Positions 1 to 10,397 of a DNA stretch of 64,000 nucleotides are shown here, in pieces (position 1 is the first letter of the stretch; the number at the start of each line of letters is the position of its first letter). The DNA lies in the NCBI GenBank assembly GCA_027924645.1, contig BSBN01000334.1, positions 5,642,001 through 5,706,000 of the forward strand, in the 5' to 3' direction. A model generated the notes under the pieces. That model did no database searches, was not told the DNA's origin, and saw only the letters and a program-made list of their open reading frames with translations. This DNA is from Cunninghamia lanceolata (lineage: Eukaryota; Streptophyta; Pinopsida; Cupressales; Cupressaceae). Made by a program: the position numbers and the translations under genes.

Positions 1-184
1 CCATGTAAAAATTTGGTGTCAATTGTGTATGATCTTGCAATTGTGTTTATGTTTCTGAGTTTATGCTTTCATGATTTAATCATAACAAATAGTGGACAAG
101 TGTTTAATGTTTTAAGGTGCATAATTAATTAAAGATTTGAGACAACTGATTCACCCCCTCTCAATTGTCTAGTTTATTTCAACA
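1..184 (+). repeat. Copia-1 5' LTR, 3' end only
   Basis: Matches the last part of the LTR at 4589-6040, ending tttcaaca just before the primer-binding site. Most of this LTR lies upstream of the window. Confidence 0.93.
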
Positions 185-186
185 AT

Positions 187-198
187 TGGTATCAGAGC
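187..198 (+). other. Copia-1 primer-binding site (initiator Met-tRNA)
   Basis: TGGTATCAGAGC is complementary to the 3' end of plant initiator Met-tRNA (ends GCTCTGATACCA), the standard minus-strand primer of copia elements. It lies 2 nt after the LTR. Confidence 0.95.
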
Positions 199-242
199 AA
201 GGTTCCTCATAACAAATCTTGACTGCTTGAGGCTAATCCAGG

Positions 243-1225
243 ATGTTGTATAAGAAGGAAGGTCTGCAATTTGATGGAACTAACTATTCTCTCTAGAAGA
301 TTTGCATGAAAACCCATCTCCTCTACTTAGGATATAGTGTTTGAAAAATAACTAAAAATAAGTATGAAATACTAAAGAACGGTCTAGAAACTGAAGATGA
401 GATCAAGGAATTTGATTTGAACATAAAAGCCAAAGATGTCTTAGTAAGCACCTTATCCAACATCGAAGTAACAAAGATCATGGACCTAGAAACTGCTTAT
501 GAAATCTAGGAAAAGATGAAGAATCTATATGAAGGAGATCAATCTGTTAAGAGCACCAAGTTGTAGATTTGAAGGCAAAATATGAATGTTTGAAGATGAG
601 CGAATATGACAACATAACATCCTTCATGCAAAAGGTTGATGAACCTGTGAGTAGCATTAGAAGTGTAGGAGGAAAATTTGAGGATATTGAAGTTGTGAAC
701 AAAATTCTTAGATCACTACCTAAATCATATAGTCATAAAGTGGTTGCAATTGAAGAAGTAATGACAGTGACAAAGATTACAAAAGATCAACTTCTTGGGA
801 AGTTGACAACCTTTGAAATGAGAGAAATTGGTGATTCACTTCCAAAGATAGAGATTGCTTTCAAGGCCAGCACTTTAGAAAGAACCCCCAAATCTGACAA
901 GTATAAGGTGGAACTAGATCATGAACTTGAAGAGATTGAAGCCAACTTTGTTAATAGTCTACCCAGAGGTACTGGTAAGTTCAAAGGAAAACTACCTTTC
1001 AAATGTTTCAATTGTGGTAAAGTTGGTCATTATGCTTCTAGATGCCCCACAAGAGTTCCTAATCCAAGACCTGATAGACCTAGAATCCCAAAGAAATGTT
1101 ATTATGTTGAAGATCTTGATGATGATGAAGGAGTCTTAGATGGTGAACTAGATAATGCTAGTACATCTGGTAATGAATGCTTGTTTATTGTTATTAAAGA
1201 ACCTATGACTACTAATCCTGCTAGC
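243..1225 (+). pseudogene. Copia-1 gag (nucleocapsid), broken
   Basis: Structural Gag that packages element RNA in virus-like particles. The ATG at 243 matches the gag starts of Copia-2 and Copia-3. The N-terminal half (UBN2/DUF4219-like, GTNYS region) has nonsense codons at 294 (TAG), 342 (TGA) and 507 (TAG), all where sibling copies have Trp, and a frameshift near 562. The rest is open from 569. It carries the DEPVSSIRS..LRSLPKSYSHKV block typical of copia Gag and a CCHC zinc knuckle CFNCGKVGHYASRC at 1004-1045. An acidic stretch follows, then a frame change near 1225 into protease, where sibling Copia-2 has two extra bases. Confidence 0.9.
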
Positions 1226-2765
1226 TGTGAAGGAAGAAAAGCTAGTGGAAATTGCCTTGGCTGCACAAATTGTTGAAGACAAAGATGAATGGGTTATTGA
1301 TAGTGGATGCTCTCATCACATGACTGGTGACAAAAGTAAGTTCATAAGTTTGGAAAGATATGATGGCGGACTAGTTAGGTTCAATGATGACACAGCTGGT
1401 ATGATTTGTAGAAAAGGATCCATTTCTTTTGATGGCAAGCATGACACTAATGATGTCTTATATTTGAAGCGATTAAAGCACAATCTCTTAAGTGTTGGTC
1501 AAATGTGTGGAAAAGGTTATGATCTTGGATTCAAGGACAATGGATGCAAGATTTTGGAAAGCTTTGGAATAGTGATTATAACTGGTAAGAAGACAAGAGG
1601 TAACATTTATCATTTGAAAGGGACTAATGAATATTACTTGTTTTTCGAGAATGATGAAAGTTGGTTATTGCATAGAAGGTTGTGTCATATCAATTTTTAC
1701 AACATTGTTAAGATAAGTTCCACTCAGGATGTAAGAGATTTTCCCAAGGTTGTTAAGCCTGCTGATACTTTGTGCAAGGAGTGCCAATTTGGAAAATAGA
1801 CAAGAACAAGTTTCAAGAGAAAGGACCAATCTATTGATGGACTACTGAAGTTAGTGCATACAGATCTATGTCAACCTACCACAGTAAGAAGTCTACAAGG
1901 AGATAGGTATTTCATGTTGTTGATTGATGATTATTCTAGAATGACTTGGGTTACCTTTTTAAAAGAAAAAGTAGAAGCCTAAGGAAAGTTCAAAGCATTC
2001 AAGGCAATGGTTGAGAATGAGCTAGATTTGAAGATAAAGTGCTTAACATCTGATAGAGGTGGAGAGTTTGCATCAAATTAGTTTAACTTCTTCTGTGAGG
2101 GACAAGGGATAAAGAGAAAATTATCTACACCTAGGACTCCACAACAAAATGGAGTAGTTGAAAGGAAAAATAGGACAGTTTAAGAGGCTACTAGAACAAT
2201 GATGAAGGAGGCTAATCTACCAGAAGTATACTGGAGAGAGGCAATTCACATTGATGTATACATCTTAAATAGAGTCCAAGTCAAAGGTAATTGTTCTAAG
2301 ACTCCTTATGAATTGTGGTATGGTAAAGTTCCTACTGTGAAGTATTTCAAAGTTTTTGGAAGTAAGTGATATATTAGAAGAGATGAAGATCTAGGTAAGT
2401 TTGATACAAGATGTGATGAAGGTATCTTCCTTGGATACTCTACCAAGAGCAAGGCCTATCGATGTTACAATAATAGGTTGAAGAAGATTATTGAGAGTAC
2501 AAATGTCAAAGTTTATGAACGCAAGGAAAAGGTGTCAAGTGGATATGAATCTAATGAATCAAGTATCCTTGCAAGCAAAGTAGTAGTGCAGCAAGAAGAA
2601 AACTTAGAGGAAGAAGAAGAACAATCCCCAAAAATCATTACTAAGACACCCAGGTGTGTGAAGTTAAATCACTCTGAAGATCAAATCATAGGGGATAAGA
2701 GTAAAGGAGTTCAGACCAAAAGAAGAGATGCTAATGAGCAGGTTAATTATTATTTGATTTCTTAA
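1226..2765 (+). pseudogene. Copia-1 protease and integrase part of pol, broken
   Basis: The aspartic protease motif WVIDSGCSHHMTGD is near 1290-1330. The GAG-pre-integrase domain (LLHRRLCHINF..CKECQFGK, the HHCC zinc finger) is near 1660-1799. The integrase core follows: first catalytic Asp in HTDL near 1860, second in LTSDRGGEF near 2055, Glu in NGVVERKN near 2160. The C-terminal region KVFGSK..IFLGYSTKSKAY is near 2345-2460. Stops interrupt it at 1797 (TAG, Gln in siblings), about 1980, about 2080, about 2180 and about 2368, and one reading frame resumes at 2478. These enzymes would cut the polyprotein and insert the cDNA. Not functional as it stands. Confidence 0.92.
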
Positions 2766-4293
2766 GTGGAACCTAAAAATGTAAATGAAGCATGTAGTGA
2801 TGAAAACTGGGTAAATTCTATGAAAGAAGAATTGATGCAGTTAGAAAAGAATCAGATGTTAGATCTGGTGCCTAAACTAGCAGACAAGAATGTGATTGGT
2901 ACCAAATGGGTCTTTAGGAAAAAAATGAATAAGAATGGTGAAGTGGTAAGAAACAAAACAAGGTTGGTATGCAAGGGATACTCTTAGGTTCAAGGAATAG
3001 ATTTTGAAGAAACTTTTGCACTTGTGGCAAGGATTGAAGCAATTAGAATGTTCTTAGCATTTTCAACCTACAAGGATTTCAAGGTATATCAGATGGATGT
3101 GAAGTTTGCATTCTTCAATGGAGAATTGGAAGAAGTCTATATTGAACAACCAGAAGGATTCCAGTCATCAGATCAGGGTGACATGGTGTGTAGATTGAAG
3201 AATGCACTGTATGGACTAAAACAAGCCCCTAGGGCATGGTATGCAAGATTGGATAAATATCTGATATAGTTAGGTCATTAAGGGTACTATCGACAATAAT
3301 CTCTATTTCAAGATTAATGATGAACAAATACTAATTGTTGCATTATTTGTTGATGACATTATCTTTGGAGGCAGTGAAGGTATGTGCATGGTTTTTGCTA
3401 GGGAAATGCAAAATGAATTTGAAATGTCAATGTTTGGTGAGATGAATTTCTTTTTGTTTCTACAAATCAATCAATCAGATAAAGGTATCTTCATTTCTCA
3501 ATCTAAGTATGTGAAAGATTTGTTAAAGAATTTTGGGATGGAAGACTCTAAACTGATAAGCACTCCCATGGTAACTGGTTGTAAGTTGAGAAAAAATGAT
3601 GACTCATGTATGGTAGATCAGAAAAGGTATAGATCTATCATTGGAGGATTACTTTATCTGATCCAAACTAGACCTAACATAATCCATATAGTTTATCTTG
3701 TGGAAAGATTTCAAGCAAAACCTAAAGAGTCACATGCAATGGAAATCAAGAGAATACTGAGATACTTGAAAAGAATAATGGATTATGGTTTGTGGTATCC
3801 AAAAGATAATTATTTCACTTTCAGTGCATACATTGATGCAGATTGGACTAGAGATGTGGATGACATGAAAAGTACAAGTGGAGGTACATTCTTCTTGGGA
3901 AAAAGACTGGTATTCTCATTAAGAAACAAGACTCAATATCTCTTTCTACTGTAGAAGCATAATACATTGTAGTAGCATGCAGCTGCACTCAGGTGTTATG
4001 GATGAAGCAGACATTGAAGGACATCAGAGTTGTGTATGAAGATCTAATTACAATCTTTCATGATAATACAAGTGCCATAAACATATCAAAGAATCTAGTA
4101 ATGCATTCAAGGACAAAGAATATATCCAAAAGATATCACTTTCAAAGAGAAAAAGTGAGAGAATGAAGTCAAGTTGGAGTATGTGTCTACAAAAGATTAG
4201 ATTGCAAACATCTTGACCAAGCCTCTGCCTAAGGATACTTTTGAGTATCTTTGAGAAAAGTTAAGGGTTATCACCCCTCCTACTCTAGACTAA
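2766..4293 (+). pseudogene. Copia-1 reverse transcriptase and RNase H, broken
   Basis: The copia RT runs from [17 protein letters not shown] near 2895. It has the first catalytic Asp in [14 protein letters not shown] (about 3090), then [18 protein letters not shown] (about 3210) and an intact FVDD box at 3346-3357. RNase H has AYIDADWTRDVDDMKSTSGG near 3825-3890 and HDNTSAINISKN near 4060. The end, VITPPTLD and a stop at 4291-4293, matches Copia-2 and Copia-3. Stops occur near 2985 (TAG where siblings have Gln) and 3268, with frameshifts near 3270-3340 and 3920. Of the copia copies in this window it alone keeps both Asp of the RT box, though the frame around it is broken. Confidence 0.92.
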
Positions 4294-4588
4294 GATGCAC
4301 AAGAGTACATCAATCCAGTGGTGTTTAGAGTCCCACCTCTAGATCTGGATTGATGCTTTAAGGGCTACTTCTTAGGGGGAGTAAGCAGAGAGTTCAGAGG
4401 AAAGTTGGATCAGATCAATAAAGTACAAGTATGTGCCCTTTATGATTGATGTCAAAGGGGGAGAGAAACCATGCAAAAACTTAGAGATAAAGAGTGAAGA
4501 TATGTAAAGAGAAGGGGGAAGAATTTTGTCATGATGGTTGTTGTGGTTTTTCACATCATATGTTGCCATCAATGACAAAGGGGGAGAT
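4294..4588 (+). other. Copia-1 3' untranslated region with four polypurine-tract-like motifs
   Basis: No gene. G-rich purine runs of the form AAAGGGGGAGA occur near 4373, 4453, 4507 and 4578. The last abuts the 3' LTR and is the expected plus-strand primer site. Confidence 0.85.
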
Positions 4589-6040
4589 TGTTGCAAGTAT
4601 GTGCCTAATCGGTCTTGTCATTGATGTCAACATATCTATGTTGTCATTGGTGTCAACTATATCCTTATCTTTTGATTGATTAGAAGCCTTATATGTTGAG
4701 AACATTGAGAAAATTAGTTCTTCTGAAAGAATCACAAAGGAAACAGTGAACCATAGTGAAGACAATGAGTTGCATACTAAAGAATAATCTAGAAGATTTC
4801 TCCACATTTCTTATAGATTGAAGATCTTGGTCTAGGGATTGGAAGTTATTTAGAGGCATGTCTAAAGATACTAAATCCTAAATTTGAGCCTCCGATATGA
4901 AGAAATGAGTGAGTTACATTCACCAGAGTAAAACTTACTTTTTCTTATTATTCACTAGTGATAGGGAGAAAGTACTTCACTCCACATTCCTCCGCATTAA
5001 AGTATTTTTCTCTATGGTTCTAGAGGGAAGTCAAGAATGATGATAAGTGCCTACAACTACAATGGTTCATGATTTGGTTGTCTGCAAGCTATCATTCTTT
5101 TATGACAGTTGAAGATAGCGAAGTTAATATGCTCTGGTGTGAAGAATCTGATGGATAAAGTGGTTGGATTTTGTGTGGTTGCTTCTAGTGAATACAACAT
5201 TCTTGTGGATGCCTGTTGATCATGTTCCTACATTTACATTGGTCCACATTAAGGAATTGAGATTGTGTTTGAATTTTATTCTTAGATAATGTAGCATGTA
5301 ACTAGTCTTAATCGGCTTGGTTAATTCCAGTGATTGCAAAGATACATTGAAGATTGTAGAAGCATGTCATGGCATGAAAGATTGTGTTTGAGTCCTAGCT
5401 AAGGCATGGAGTGTTCCGCATACATCTTTACTAAATTTCCTTCGCATAAATCTGTATTAGGTCAAGACCTATTTTGTAAATGTTTGTAATGCCGACCTTG
5501 GAGATTGTTCCAATGGTTGATGAGTGTAATGCTAACCTTGATGTACATACCAAGGTTGATGAATGATATATATACTCATAATTTGGTCATGGAAAAGATG
5601 TCCTTATGTGAAAAATGTGAAGTTAAGAAAAGAAGTGTAGAAGGCAGAGCAAAGCAGAGGAAGAGTATTACACTTCAATGGGACTGAATTCAGGCATGGA
5701 GTAGATGCTATTGTCTTAGTTCAAAACCTTTGGTAGTAAGCCACCCCTTGGTGGTGAGCCCTATTGGAAGTGAGCCTCTAATTTTTGGTATTGTTATAAC
5801 TTATATATCTTGTGGACTATCATCCACTGTGGTTTTTCCCTTAACAAGGTTTTCCACATAAAAATTTGGTGTCACTTGTGTATGATCTTACAATTGTGTT
5901 TGTGTTTCTAATTCTATGCTTTCATGATTTAATCATAATAAATAGTAGACAAGTGTTTAATGTTTTAAGGTGCAGAATTAATTAGAGATTTCAGACAACT
6001 GATTCAGCCCCCCCTCTTAGTTGTCTGGTTCATTTCAACA
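4589..6040 (+). repeat. Copia-1 3' LTR (1452 bp)
   Basis: Starts TGTTGCAAG right after the polypurine tract gggggagat and ends TTTCAACA. Its end matches the partial 5' LTR at 1-184. The first 80 bp match, in reverse orientation, the LTR ends of Copia-2 and Copia-3 (cctaatcggt..tgatgtcaacatat). Confidence 0.95.
5567..5574 (+). promoter_or_regulatory. Candidate TATA box of the Copia-1 LTR promoter
   Basis: TATATATA about two thirds into the LTR, 467 bp from its 3' end, a usual place for the U3/R border. Position and sequence only; the transcript start is not shown. Confidence 0.5.
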
Positions 6041-6346
6041 AACTTGCCTTTGACTTACTTAGTTTTCCTCTTGAAGTTCCATAAAAAATGACTTGTACCA
6101 GTCTATCTTGGGAGGTACCCATCTTTTGTCTCCCCTAATTCTTTCATTTAGATTAATTTAGGCAATCCCAAGAATTAGGGGTTCTTAAGCCTTATCCATC
6201 TCTTTCTCATCTCCTCATCCCAAGCTATGAAAGACTAGGACCTTAGTGTTTGGTTCAGCACAACATTATTCACTACTTATACTATAGATCCTTCTATTGG
6301 ACTTGATAATTTACTCATTACACCAAGATCACCTGGAAAACCTAAG
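6041..6346 (-). pseudogene. LINE-A RNase H fragment
   Basis: Read on the minus strand this contains WYKSFFYGTSRGKLSKS, which resembles the start of the RNase H domain that ends many plant L1-type LINEs (WYKLNFDGASRGN type). It follows in order from the LINE-A RT/zf-RVT part at 8884-10980 if the element at about 6347-8878 is removed. Copia-1 cuts it at 6040. Short and degraded, so the call rests on one motif and on order. Confidence 0.6.
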
Positions 6347-6362
6347 ATTTACCTTCCTCAAG

Positions 6363-6764
6363 AGAAAAAAGCAAAGAGAAATGATTTATACAATAAGGAT
6401 GAATTAATGAAAATGGATTAAGAATTACATGTGACAACTTGCTTTTATATTTGCAAGTTAAATAACACCCTAATATGACTTAATATTAACCTAAGACTAA
6501 AAATAAGCCCTAAGTAAACTTATTAAAGTGTAATTAAATATTTAATTACACCAACACCCCCCATAAGTGCAACTTACAGAGAAATGAAAAACATGCAACT
6601 AATGCAAGAATGGGTACCAACTACAAGGCCATGTTAGGTACCCATGAACAACTAGAATCTCTCATAAAGTGGAGAGAAAGGAGAAAAACCTAGTGGGAGA
6701 AACTCCTCTCCAAAAGAAAAAAAAAATACAAGTGCATGAACATGTGATGGAAGAAGGACTAACA
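6363..6764 (-). repeat. Left LTR-like repeat of the 6.3-8.9 kb element
   Basis: Direct repeat of 8497-8878, sharing caataaggatgaattaatg, the block tgtaattaaatatttaatt and the terminal ggactaaca. On the minus strand it would be the 3' LTR. Confidence 0.75.
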
Positions 6765-7150
6765 CTAAGACCCCCCAAGAACTAAATCCATCACAAAAGT
6801 ACAATCAAGAATGCCTCCCATAAAAGAGGAAGAAGAGAGAAGGTCTGGTGACCCCCCATAAATGAGAAGGATGAAACTGCATGTGAGGAAATGCTCCCTC
6901 CCAAAATAGAGATTAGAAGAGAGACCATGTAACCGCTCCTCAAGATGACTCATGCAGTGCTAGAAGATGCTTGACACTGAATAAAGATGAAGACCCATGA
7001 ACGTCGAACAACATTTCTCCCATTGGGAAGAAATAGAACTACAAATGTGTGCATAATGTCTTCCCAGTCCGAATAAGAATATATAGGAAGAAGGATAAAT
7101 GTCTCTAAACTCTACACATGATCAAAAGACAATAATGATGCTCCTAAAAA
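6765..7150 (-). other. Non-coding 3' part of the 6.3-8.9 kb element
   Basis: Between the gag-like ORF and the left repeat. Purine-rich on the minus strand next to the repeat (6771-6776 is cccccc on plus). No reading frame I can name. Confidence 0.5.
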
Positions 7151-7885
7151 CTACTCAAATGTCTCCAACACATTATAAAACTGTGATTGAATAGGAGGAG
7201 GATGAAGAACAATCTTTGAAGAAGATGATGGTGATGCATCTCCATCAAAGGTATCATCGAAGAGAAGACAAATGTCCTCAATGTGGTCCTCCACACTTGT
7301 AACATGGGACTTTACAAACAACAATGATATATCTAGTAGAAATGCATCCCAAAAGGTTATCTTTGGAAGATTGATAATGTCCTGTTGCAAAGAATTTGAT
7401 GTAGCAATAGGTAATATAAATATGATCTTGATAATAGGAAAAGGAGAAGCAAGTGAAGTCTCTATGTCATCTAAACTAGAAAGACTTATCAAATATGTAA
7501 GTTCCTCAACTGTATCATCATCAAAAGGTATGCAATCTACATCATCAAGGGGTATCTGGCAATCCATAGCAAGATCATCTAGGAATGGAGAGATATGTGG
7601 TTCTCCATAGATCTCCCAAATCCTAGTCCAAAAAGTGTGTAGACACTCAATATGTGAGGTAGAACACATAGTGTCATAATAAACACTAGAACTAATCAAT
7701 CCTACAATATGATCAACATTATTTCCCCATGAAAATTTCCTTTGAGGTGTATCTAGTTCAAGTATGAGTCCATAAAGATAAGGCAATAGATTAAGCCACC
7801 TGAGATGTGTCAAGATGGCCTTTTGCCAAGACTCATAATTATACTTACTCAATGCTACCACAGAAGGGTGAATAGCAAAACTCAT
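7151..7885 (-). CDS. Gag-like ORF (copia UBN2/DUF4219 type N-terminus), 244 aa
   Basis: An open frame of 244 codons. Residues 1-95 match the N-terminus of copia Gag in style: a start MSFAIHPSVVALSKYNYESW, then ILTHLRWLNLLPYLYG and a conserved VGLISSSVYYDT segment before a Trp-Ile-Glu region. After about residue 100 it becomes acidic (DDDTVEELTYLISLSSLDD) and no longer looks like Gag. No zinc knuckle and no protease follow, so this is a truncated Gag or a diverged Gag-only protein. It is the only sizeable uninterrupted frame in this element. In a region where all other frames are broken, that suggests a more recent insertion or chance. A short ORF on the opposite strand (7272-7610) is a shadow. 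Confidence 0.65.
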   Translation of the reverse strand: MSFAIHPSVVALSKYNYESWQKAILTHLRWLNLLPYLYGLILELDTPQRKFSWGNNVDHIVGLISSSVYYDTMCSTSHIECLHTFWTRIWEIYGEPHISPFLDDLAMDCQIPLDDVDCIPFDDDTVEELTYLISLSSLDDIETSLASPFPIIKIIFILPIATSNSLQQDIINLPKITFWDAFLLDISLLFVKSHVTSVEDHIEDICLLFDDTFDGDASPSSSSKIVLHPPPIQSQFYNVLETFE

Positions 7886-8496
7886 GATATCTCCTCAAAT
7901 AAATCAGATCAGAGATCAACAATATGAATATGTATTAATTCTTATAAATGAAGCCCAACAAAACAAATAGAAATTCTCCAGGTGCCAAAATGTCCAGAAT
8001 ATCAAACATAAGCCATAAAAATGACAAACTAAATAAAGAATACATAGGGATGAATCTGGAAAAATTGCATGGATGGTTGTGTAGAGCTCCTCAATACCTT
8101 TCCAATGCTACAATAATTGCAAAAATTGGAGATCGTGGCAAAAAGATATGAGCTTAGAGGCCAAAAAGAGTATCTGGACTTCAAATAGAAATACATTGCA
8201 CCAACAGCAAAATCTGAAAAAAAATACCAGTAACACTGGATTGTACTTGGAACCAGCTTTCTGATGCCTATTCATTTGTAAAAATCTAACTCTGTTTGCC
8301 CAAGTTATGGTAAAAAGAAAAACAACCCCATGAAGAACAAATTAGGGCAAAAAATGGTCCCTACTGCTAAAGTTGGCTAAACTACCAAAAGTGGAGATGC
8401 TACTAAATCTAGAGACACTACTATAGTTGGCACAGATCCCAAGATAGAGGAGGGTATAGTAGGTAATAAAATAGTTTTTTTGTCTAATTTAAAAAA
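7886..8496. other. Leader of the 6.3-8.9 kb element and unmatched sequence
   Basis: Non-coding. Contains the weak PBS-like stretch at 8254-8271. The part from 8272 to 8496 would belong to the right LTR if that PBS is real, but it has no counterpart at 6041-6362. I see no gene. Confidence 0.4.
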
Positions 8497-8878
8497 AATA
8501 GAAAAAAGCAAAGAGGAATAATTTGCACAATAAGGATGAATTAATGAAAATGGATTAAGAATTACACATGACAACTTGCTTTTATATTTGCAAGTTAAAT
8601 AAAACCCTAATATTAAGCACTAAGTAAACTTATTAAAGTGTAATTAAATATTTAATTACACCAACACCCCATTATAAGTGGAACTTAGGGAGAAATGAAA
8701 AACATGAAACTAATGCAAAAATGGGTCTTGGCTACAAGGCCATGTTAGGTACCCATGAACAACAAGAATCTCTCATAAAGTGGAGAGAAAGGAGAAAAAC
8801 CCAGTGGGAGAAAAATTCTCTCCAAAAGAGAGAAAAATACAACAAGTGCATGAACATGTGATGGAATAAGGACTAACA
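8497..8878 (-). repeat. Right LTR-like repeat of the 6.3-8.9 kb element
   Basis: Direct repeat of 6363-6764, ending ggactaaca at 8878. The LINE-A coding sequence resumes immediately beyond it. On the minus strand it would be the 5' LTR. Confidence 0.75.
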
Positions 8879-8883
8879 CTAAG

Positions 8884-10397
8884 ACCTTCTACCTTCCATC
8901 AAAAAAGATTTATTATCAATCTCTTTGTCCTGGAAGACTCTTCTATTTTTTTCCTTCCATATTTCCCATACTATCACTGATCAGCTCACTATCCATAGGC
9001 TAGATTATATCACTTTTTTATGCAAGTGTGGCCAAGCTTTAAACATTGAAATCAAATGCTACAACACAAGGCCTTGCCACCCCAGGTTATTCATAATTTA
9101 CTTCTAGCAAACATCAGAAAACTCACAACCCAACAAGCGGTGATCACTTGTCTCAGATTTTTTACATAAGATGATCTTGAGGGTCCTGAGAATCCTAGTT
9201 TTCATAGTCTATCTCCTGTGAGAATTCTTCATTTTATTACCGCCCATGCAAACATGCCAAACTTTTATAGGCCTTGTTTTCTCTAGCATAACTTCATCGA
9301 TCAATCCTTTTTTATCTTTGCTGCTTCTTCCAAGATGTAGCCTAATTTAATATTATACCTCCCTTACTTTTCCCCACTCCACCTTAGCTTATCTTCCCCT
9401 ACTATGATTTAGATTCTTCTATCTAGTATAATCCTTTCTAGGGTATCTTGTTGATCTTCTAGGATTCCTAGACCACTCTAAGATCTTCACTTCCATTCCA
9501 CCACTCCTTCCTTATCTTCCTTCTCAACATAATCTTTGACATGAACTCCCCATCTATTCCTCAAAATCTCGTTGATCTCCTTTAGTCCTTCCATCTCACT
9601 AAGCACTACTAGCCCATTCCAATAATCTTCCCAAAACAAATCCTTTCTTTTGACCTTTATTTCCCAATTTAAATGCTTTGTAATGAGTTCTCTACTAGCC
9701 AATAGAAAATTCTAGATCACTGACCATTGCGGGGTCTAACATTGTGATATTCTATCAAGGCTATTAGAGTCTAGGTATTTATGTTGGAGAATCTTAGCCC
9801 ATTTCTCTTGGGGGTTACTTAACACACTCCATACCAATTTAACCCCTAGAGCCCTATTTATCAAAGACCACTTTCTCAATGCAACCCCTCCTACTTTCTT
9901 GGGTTTAAAAATATTCTCCCATGCAATGAGGGGATTTTTTTCTCTAAAGTCCCCTTCCAGAAAAAAGGTTCTCATCTTATGATCCAAAGTGTCACAAACG
10001 TTCCTTGAAATTTTCATACAAGACATTGTGTAGCTTGGGATTGCAGAAATTACTGAAATTCAACATGGTGATTCTTCCAACTGCTAAGAGCCATTTCCCT
10101 TTCAATGACTCAACCTTACCATTACAATTTGTCAAAAGAGAATCCCATAGTTTTGATCTACTAGCACTAACAAAGAGGGGGATTCCTAAATATTTCCCTA
10201 GGATCTGACTTATTCTTAATCCTAAGATTGCTGCCACAATTCTTTGTTTCCTCAAGTTTGTATTAAAAACGAATATTTTTTATTTCTTCCAATTTACACT
10301 CTATGCCAAAGCTATACAATATTTGTCCAAAGTTATCTTAATAACCTTTTCTTCCTTCCTACTTGCTACCCCAAAAATGATTTTATCATCTGTAAAC
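8884..10397 (-). pseudogene. LINE-A reverse transcriptase C-terminus and zf-RVT domain, broken
   Basis: Minus-strand plant L1-type LINE ORF2. In order: QFTDDKIIFGVAS (RT catalytic box, FADD/YADD type) near 10397-10360; ILGKYLGIPLFVSASRSKLWDSLL near 10200-10120; KGKWLLAVGRITMLN; an MSCMKISRNVCDTLDHKMRTFFLEG block; then KNPLIAWENIFKPKKVGG..LRKWSLINRALGVKLVW. The zf-RVT reverse-transcriptase zinc-binding part, with CKKSETSDHRLLGCEFS, is near 9180-9100, followed by SVIVWEIWKEKNRRVFQDKEIDNKSFL near 8990-8890. Frames are 9736-10026, 9992-10255 and 9487-9702, with several stops between them. The RT is split at its active site by the TRIM at 10398-10770. Confidence 0.88.

Larger units (their letters stand above)
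1..6040 (+). mobile_element. Copia-1: Ty1/copia LTR retrotransposon, 5' LTR cut by window edge
   Basis: A near full-length Ty1/copia element. Order seen: end of the 5' LTR (1-184), initiator-Met primer-binding site (187-198), gag with zinc knuckle, protease, integrase, reverse transcriptase, RNase H, iterated polypurine tracts, 3' LTR (4589-6040). Protease-integrase-RT order is what defines copia. The coding part carries about ten stops and several frameshifts, so it is dead. Where the LTRs overlap I count about 17 differences in 184 positions by eye, so the insertion is old. It shares LTR ends and proteins with Copia-2 and Copia-3. The right flank starts with aactt (6041-6045); the left copy of this TSD is outside the window. 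The right flank reads as LINE RNase H, so it landed in LINE-A. Confidence 0.95.
6347..8878 (-). mobile_element. Short non-autonomous copia-like element nested in LINE-A
   Basis: Two direct repeats flank a gag-like ORF: 6363-6764 and 8497-8878, well conserved by eye. Reading on the minus strand, each starts TGTTAGTCCTT. A G-rich tract (ggggggtcttag on minus) lies just inside the downstream copy, where a polypurine tract belongs. A weak PBS-like stretch (minus ggcatcagaaagc) lies at 8254-8271. CTAAG is present at both candidate edges (6342-6346 and 8879-8883), a possible TSD. However the left edge does not show a proper CA end, and the repeats stop matching at 6363/8497, so the exact borders are uncertain. 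There is no pol, so it would have needed enzymes from another copia element. Confidence 0.6.

Noticed and set aside
4372..4807. Short frames on both strands at the Copia-1 3' end
   Set aside because: They cover the polypurine tracts and LTR; no domain.
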